A DNA stretch of 64,000 nucleotides from Nepenthes gracilis (Eukaryota > Streptophyta > Magnoliopsida > Caryophyllales > Nepenthaceae). Location of the stretch: assembly GCA_033239525.1 (NCBI GenBank), contig BSYO01000003.1:1172001-1236000 (forward strand), given 5' to 3'. The position numbers and the translations under genes are program-made. This document shows, piece by piece, positions 59,655 through 64,000 of the stretch; position 1 is the first letter of the stretch, and every line of letters starts with the position of its first letter. The notes under the pieces are model-generated. The model was not told the DNA's origin. It made no database searches and saw only the letters and a program-made list of their open reading frames with translations.

Positions 59655-61380
59655 TTGATCATGCTTTACAAATAACCTTTAATTGTTCAACTTTAGCCAC
59701 TGTAAGTTTTGTCCCTTCGATCATATCCACTTTTTCTACACTAATTCTTTCTCACTCAAAACACTAAATTAGTAAACAAAAGCTAATTGGATTACATAGT
59801 CAACTAGTCCTTCCGTAAAGCAAGTCCTCCTTCCAACTCCAAATGGGATATACTTATAGTTGTAGCATACATTAACATTTATACCATAAACTCTTTCAGG
59901 CTAGGAAGTTGTTAGATGCTCTCATGAATTGGGATCTCTGTGAATTGCCCATGCATTACCCAATAGCAAGGTTTCTTGTGGTATTTTGAATTCAACAATT
60001 TTACAATCTTGAGATAACACATGTGGTACTAAAAGTAGTGTCATGGGATACAATCGAAAAGTTTCAAATATTATATTATTAAGGTATTGCAACATTGAAA
60101 GATCTAATTCTTCTATCAATCGATATTCTTCTATATGTGTATTAATTTCATTTTTAGCATTGTATAATTCTTTTGGATGGCAAAGTAATAGTGATATCAC
60201 CCATTCTATTGTATTTGATGTGGTATTATGTCTTACAATTAGTATATTCTGTATAAAAGATGAAATTTTTAATTAAAAAATAGAAACAAGCAGCTTATAT
60301 TTTTTAAAAAATATTTTTAACTTGTATATGTTTTAACAAAATAATTAAAAAAATCCTGTAATCTCTTATTTCTTTTCTTTCTTTTAGATGCGATATTAGG
60401 CAGCCACTAGACATTTCTAACACTTGTATAACCAAATGAGCTACCCCTTACTAGCATGGTCGAGGCTTCTTAAGGTAAAACCTGTAGATATTAGCCTCAT
60501 CACTGGACATTTTTGGGTGGGAACGGATAGTAGGTGGTGGCATGAAGGGTTAGGATGGATGCCCACTTCAAATATGAGAATTACATAGTAGTTCATGATC
60601 CCAAATGGAATACTTTCATTCCTATCCCTATGAGGCTACATCATATAGTCCATTTATATGATATTTTAAAAAATAGCTAGTTGGAAAGTAAAATTTATAT
60701 GACTACATCATATAGTCAAATTTTCTCACCACCACGAAGCCTTTAATGGTGACATTAGAGTAAAATTTTGATTCTGACTACTACAATGACAATAAATAGT
60801 CAATTATGGTATGCTTGTAATTATATGTTCTTCTTTTTGTGATTAGATATTGAAGAAAAGTATCAATTCTCCCAGTAAACTTCTTAATCCTTTTCTCGAA
60901 TCCCTAATTGTCGATTACTTTCAAAATAAGTATAAGATTCGCAGGATTTAATATCCCATTGTATTTATGAATCAATTAACCATATCTATAAACTCTATTG
61001 CTTTGTTAGAATTACGCCTATAATATTTCTTTCTGGCTAATATCATCACCATTACATGAAACACTAGTTCACAAAACTAAGGTCTCAATTCTACCTCAAC
61101 CTTGCTAGTAGAGTTGTTTTGCCTTGACTTTTGATAAAAGTTCCCAAGCTACTTCTTTACTTTCTCTCTTGTGACATCTACAAATTTTAAAAGCTGATGC
61201 GATGAAAAGATCTTTGTAGTGATTGCCTTTGAAAGCCTTCGCTAGTGCTCCCAATATGGGGACCTGCCAACGGTGGTGAAGTTTTAGCCAATATGCTTGC
61301 TTGCGATTTGGGAAGGACAATTGGCAAAGATGACATCTAACAATATGATTATAACCATTTTTCCCTTCACCAAACATTTT
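59655..61380 (-). pseudogene. CYP81-like cytochrome P450 pseudogene, copy D
   Basis: Counterpart of copy A with the same 5' truncation. Exon 1 (61380 to ~60729) keeps scattered pieces (SKHIG, FKICRCHKRESKE in a shifted frame, VDVTREKVK-like) and lacks the start and anchor. Exon 2 (60248-59655) has HNTTSNTIEW, ELDLSMLQYLNNIIFETFRL, LLGNAWAIHRDPNS, then a frameshifted heme region (PFGVGRRTC followed by a disrupted PGE). It differs from A by small indels such as a ~30-bp local duplication near 60690-60720. ~230 bp further upstream (61610) a SIRE-type element has inserted. Dead as read. Confidence 0.85.
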
Positions 61381-61764
61381 AGAATGTATCTACGAAGTGT
61401 GAGGTTACACGAACTTGTGTCTCTAAGGTCCGGTTTGACTTCAAAGGATATTGTTTTTACTTCAAATCTTATCATTTTCTACTCCTCTTGATCTCAACTA
61501 ATTATTTAATTTTTTTTTTTTTGCAAAAGTAATTCTTTGAACTTATTTTTTAAATAACTATCTAACCCTTTAATTAATTATTTCATATAGCCTACCCAAC
61601 AAATATTAGTGTTAGAGACATTTGTCTAATTGGCATATTCCGTGACCATATGTTTTATAGTATCGATGTGGGGTTGTGAGTTGTCGGGTTAAAGTCTGTT
61701 TCGCCCGTTCCGCCCTCTAGTCGCTCGAGCCGTCGAAGGCCCCAGCGCTCGCCTGGTGTTCGAA

Positions 61765-61900
61765 CCCCGCTCAAGCCGAAAATCCAGAAGGTCCCAACCC
61801 GCCAAGAGCTCGATACCCGCTCGAGCCGAAAATCCAGAAGGTCCTCGACTCACTAAGCGCTCGAGCTCCGCTCGAGCCGAAAATCCAGTAGGATGCCCGC
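61765..61900 (+). repeat. three ~50-bp direct repeats in U3
   Basis: The phrase CGCTC(G/A)AGCCGAAAATCCAG recurs at ~61769, ~61819 and ~61869, each followed by (A/T)AGGTCC or a variant. They lie 130-270 bp upstream of the TATA box. Confidence 0.75.
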
Positions 61901-62033
61901 TCACTTCGCGCCTTCTGGCCACTCGAATGCCCGCAGGGTTTCTCATGAAACCCTACGATCGCCCGCTGCGCACTCAGAGCCCTACTCGAGTGTCGTTGCA
62001 ACGGGCAAAGTTTTTGAACGATTTTTTGCGCCT

Positions 62034-62043
62034 TCTATAAATA
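62034..62043 (+). promoter_or_regulatory. TATA box of the SIRE-type LTR
   Basis: TTCTATAAATACTAGGC, ~425 bp into the LTR, with a transcript start expected near 62070. Confidence 0.65.
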
Positions 62044-62700
62044 CTAGGCTTATGCTTTGAAACCCTAAGATTTTGGAGAGATTGTTTTCGTGCCTCCTTG
62101 AGAAGAAAGGTCTCTTGTGCTTCAAGTTTATTGTATTTCTTGAGAACACCAAACACTACAAGATTGCTCCTTGTGTTCAAACAAGTTTTCTCACCCACCT
62201 TCTCTAACCATTGAAACATTGCCTTCTACCATCGTTGGAGACGTTGGTTCGTCAAGAAGGAGACTCGATCATGGTTGGCAATTCAAGTGGTTCGAGGGAA
62301 GATTGACGTGAAGACCGGAAGGTGTCCGGTTTCGTTGCCGCGGGCAAATCCAATAAGTTCCTTGGTAGGGATCACGTGACGGGAGTAAGTCGGCTAGGTT
62401 AGCGCGTCGTTATCACCGGATCTGTAAGTTGATTTTCATAGTGCATTGCTTCTCTGGCCGTTGAAGTCCGGAGTGTTTTTCTCGATACCGTGGGTATCGA
62501 GTTTTCACTTCGTCACCAAAAATCGCGTCTTTATATTATTGCTTACGTATTTTGTTTACTGCACATAATTGTTAGTCTCGTATGCATCTAGTACTAAATA
62601 TCTTTTACGTGTATTAGATATCTATTTCTACTGCTTCTGCTATACTTTTAACGGGGTCGAAACTTGATTGTTCACGTTAGCACAAAACGTGCTTTTTCAA

Positions 62701-62712
62701 TTGGTATCAGAG
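62701..62712 (+). promoter_or_regulatory. primer binding site (initiator tRNA-Met type)
   Basis: TTGGTATCAGAG starts two bases after the LTR end; its TGGTATCAGAG core is the standard complement of the plant initiator methionine tRNA 3' end. Confidence 0.9.
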
Positions 62713-62741
62713 ACTCACCCCGATCCACAACCCCGATCTAG

Positions 62742-64000
62742 ATGCATTCTAGTCAATCACTGTCCATTCCTCCCTATTTTGATGGGAGCAATTATGCATA
62801 CTGGAAAGTACGGATGAGAACATTTTTGAAATCAATGGATGAACGAGTTTGGGTTAGTACCCAAATTAGGTGGACGTCATCTACAAGTTCCGTCGATAAC
62901 GAACCAAAAGCTGTATCATTGTGGACTAAAGAGGAACTTGATGCATGCTATTGGAATAGTAAGGGGTTACAAGCTATATTTATGGTTGTTTCCCCAGAAG
63001 AATTTAAACGCATTTCTATGTGTGAAAAATCTAAAAAAGCTTGGGATATTCTTGAAATTACTCACGAAGGCACGAAACTAGTTAAAAATTTAAAATTATA
63101 AATGCTCACCACTAAGTTTGAAGAAATACGCATGAAAGATGATGAGTCTTTTGATGAATTATATGAAAAATTGAATGACATTGTGAATTCTACTTTCAAT
63201 TTAGGTGAACGTATTCCAGAAAATAGAATTATCCAAAAAGTACTTAGATCTTTGCCTGAACGTTTTAGACCTAAAGTTACTGCCATTGAAGAAAGTAAAG
63301 ATTTAGATAAACTGAGAATAGAAGAACTGGTAGGGTCTCTTCAAACATATGAGCACACTCTTTCTCAATCCAAAAGAAACAAATCAATTGCCCTGAAAAC
63401 AGTAAAGGAAGAGAAAGATCATCACTCAGACGATGAATCATGTAGTGATAAAGATTTTGTTCTGTTCGTTAAAAATTTTAAAAAAAATTTTAAAAATAAG
63501 AACAGCAAACGACCTTCTAAAGTACCTATCTGTCTCACAACCCATTCAAAAAGGATAAAAGAGAAACTAGAGATGTTAAAACCAAGAAATCTCCAGGAAT
63601 CCAATGTCATGAATGCTCCGATTTCGGTCATATCCGGACTGAGTGTCCAAATTTGAGGCGTCAAAAAGAAAATGCCTTAAATGTGTCTCTAACGGAAGAT
63701 GAAGATGACACAAATCACAATGAACAATCCTCCGAGGATGATGAAATAAATTATATGGCATTCATGACATCTATCATCAATGGTGACGAAGCCACAAGTG
63801 CATCTCCCGAACAGTCAGATTTTTCTCATGAAGAATCTGATAATGATTTTGATGGGCTTCAAGAAGCGTATGATAAACTTTTTAAGGAATGTTTGAAAGT
63901 AAAGAAAATAAATAAAAGTTTAAATACTAAACTCATCAACCTGGAAAGAGAAAAGGATGAAGTTGCAACGAAATTAAAGGTGCCACTATTATCGTCTAGA
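62742..64000 (+). pseudogene. gag of the SIRE-type element, broken and incomplete
   Basis: Starts MHSSQSLSIPPYFDGSNYAY with the WKVRMRTFLKS motif typical of Maximus gag, then the UBN2-like region (KKAWDILEITHEGT, KFEEIRMKDDESFDELYEKL, RIIQKVLRSLPERF, SLQTYE). TAA at ~63099 replaces a probable CAA after LVKNLKL. A frameshift near 63540 moves the reading into a frame with zinc knuckle CHECSDFGHIRTEC, then acidic EDEDDTNHNEQSSEDDE and a predicted coiled-coil (LFKECLKVKKINKSLNTKLI), open to the window end. Gag would form the particle and bind RNA through the knuckle. Two lesions in 1.2 kb make it non-functional as read. Confidence 0.85.

Larger units (their letters stand above)
61610..62699 (+). 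repeat. 5' LTR of the SIRE-type element
   Basis: 1090 bp, TGTTAGAGACATT to TGCTTTTTCA. U3 contains three ~50-bp direct repeats (see separate entry), a TATA box, then a long R/U5. Confidence 0.85.
46466..64000. repeat. tandem unit D of the CYP81-pseudogene array
   Basis: Near copy of unit A: TCTCTCATTTAGCTTCC at 46473, cassettes at 53940-54870, P450 pseudogene at 59655-61380, and upstream sequence matching 8906-9133 up to 61609. It is interrupted by four LTR elements (46683-51743, 52439-53744, 56111-59020, 61610 onward) that unit A lacks. It continues beyond the window. Confidence 0.75.
61610..64000 (+). mobile_element. SIRE/Maximus-type Ty1/copia element, 5' part (runs off window)
   Basis: LTR 61610-62699, PBS 62701-62712, short leader and gag from 62742. 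It inserted after ATTAG (61605-61609); unit A has the uninterrupted ATTAGCTTATAGG at 9129. LTR end sequences match the remnant in P450 copy B. The large gag with a CCHC knuckle followed by a long acidic/coiled-coil tail fits the SIRE/Maximus lineage. Pol and the right LTR lie outside, so completeness and target duplication cannot be judged. Confidence 0.85.

Overview
This is a plant nuclear (eudicot-type) window. It has very AT-rich DNA, long microsatellites, Ty1/copia and Ty3/gypsy LTR retrotransposons with plant-style primer binding sites (TTGGTATCAGAGA), and cytochrome P450 fragments with the plant A-type two-exon layout. I could not find one intact host gene in the 64 kb. There are no tRNA, rRNA or CRISPR signals, and no bacterial-type operons.

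The backbone is a head-to-tail array of four diverged copies of a ~9-12 kb unit, each carrying a minus-strand CYP81-like P450 pseudogene. Unit A is ~3301-11945 (pseudogene 7206-8905). Unit B is ~11945-30003 (pseudogene 19205-24701, split by a retroelement). Unit C is ~34385-46465 (pseudogene 38340-40424, the best preserved). Unit D runs from ~46466 to the window end (pseudogene 59655-61380). Each unit also carries a tandem pair of ~460-bp cassettes with a TATA-like site and a purine-rich block, plus a conserved block near its right end. A and D are nearly identical and share a 5'-truncated P450. B and C keep the P450 start codon and a TATA box.

Mobile DNA was inserted on top of this array. 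33-3300 is an LTR element holding a broken SppA-type plastid protease cDNA-like fragment. 20330-24290 is a SIRE/Maximus-type remnant inside P450 copy B. 28545-34012 is a 2.7-kb tandem duplication carrying an AAT-rich MITE with an LTR nested in it. 44907-46160 is LTR-like. 46683-51743 is a nearly full Ty1/copia element with a perfect TAACG target duplication. 52439-53744 is a solo LTR with an AGAAT duplication. 56111-59020 is a ~2.9-kb Tekay-like solo LTR. 61610-64000 is the 5' part of a SIRE-type element with LTR, PBS and gag. Unit A preserves the uninterrupted sequence at all four insertion sites seen in unit D, so those insertions came after the A/D duplication.

The window records the birth, decay and transposon invasion of a P450 cluster; I do not see a working pathway. 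The least explained items are the ~460-bp cassette family, the shared Asn in the P450 I-helix motif, the conserved unit-end block, and an unidentified GC-rich gene fragment at 15240-15720. All boundaries between repeat units are by-eye estimates.
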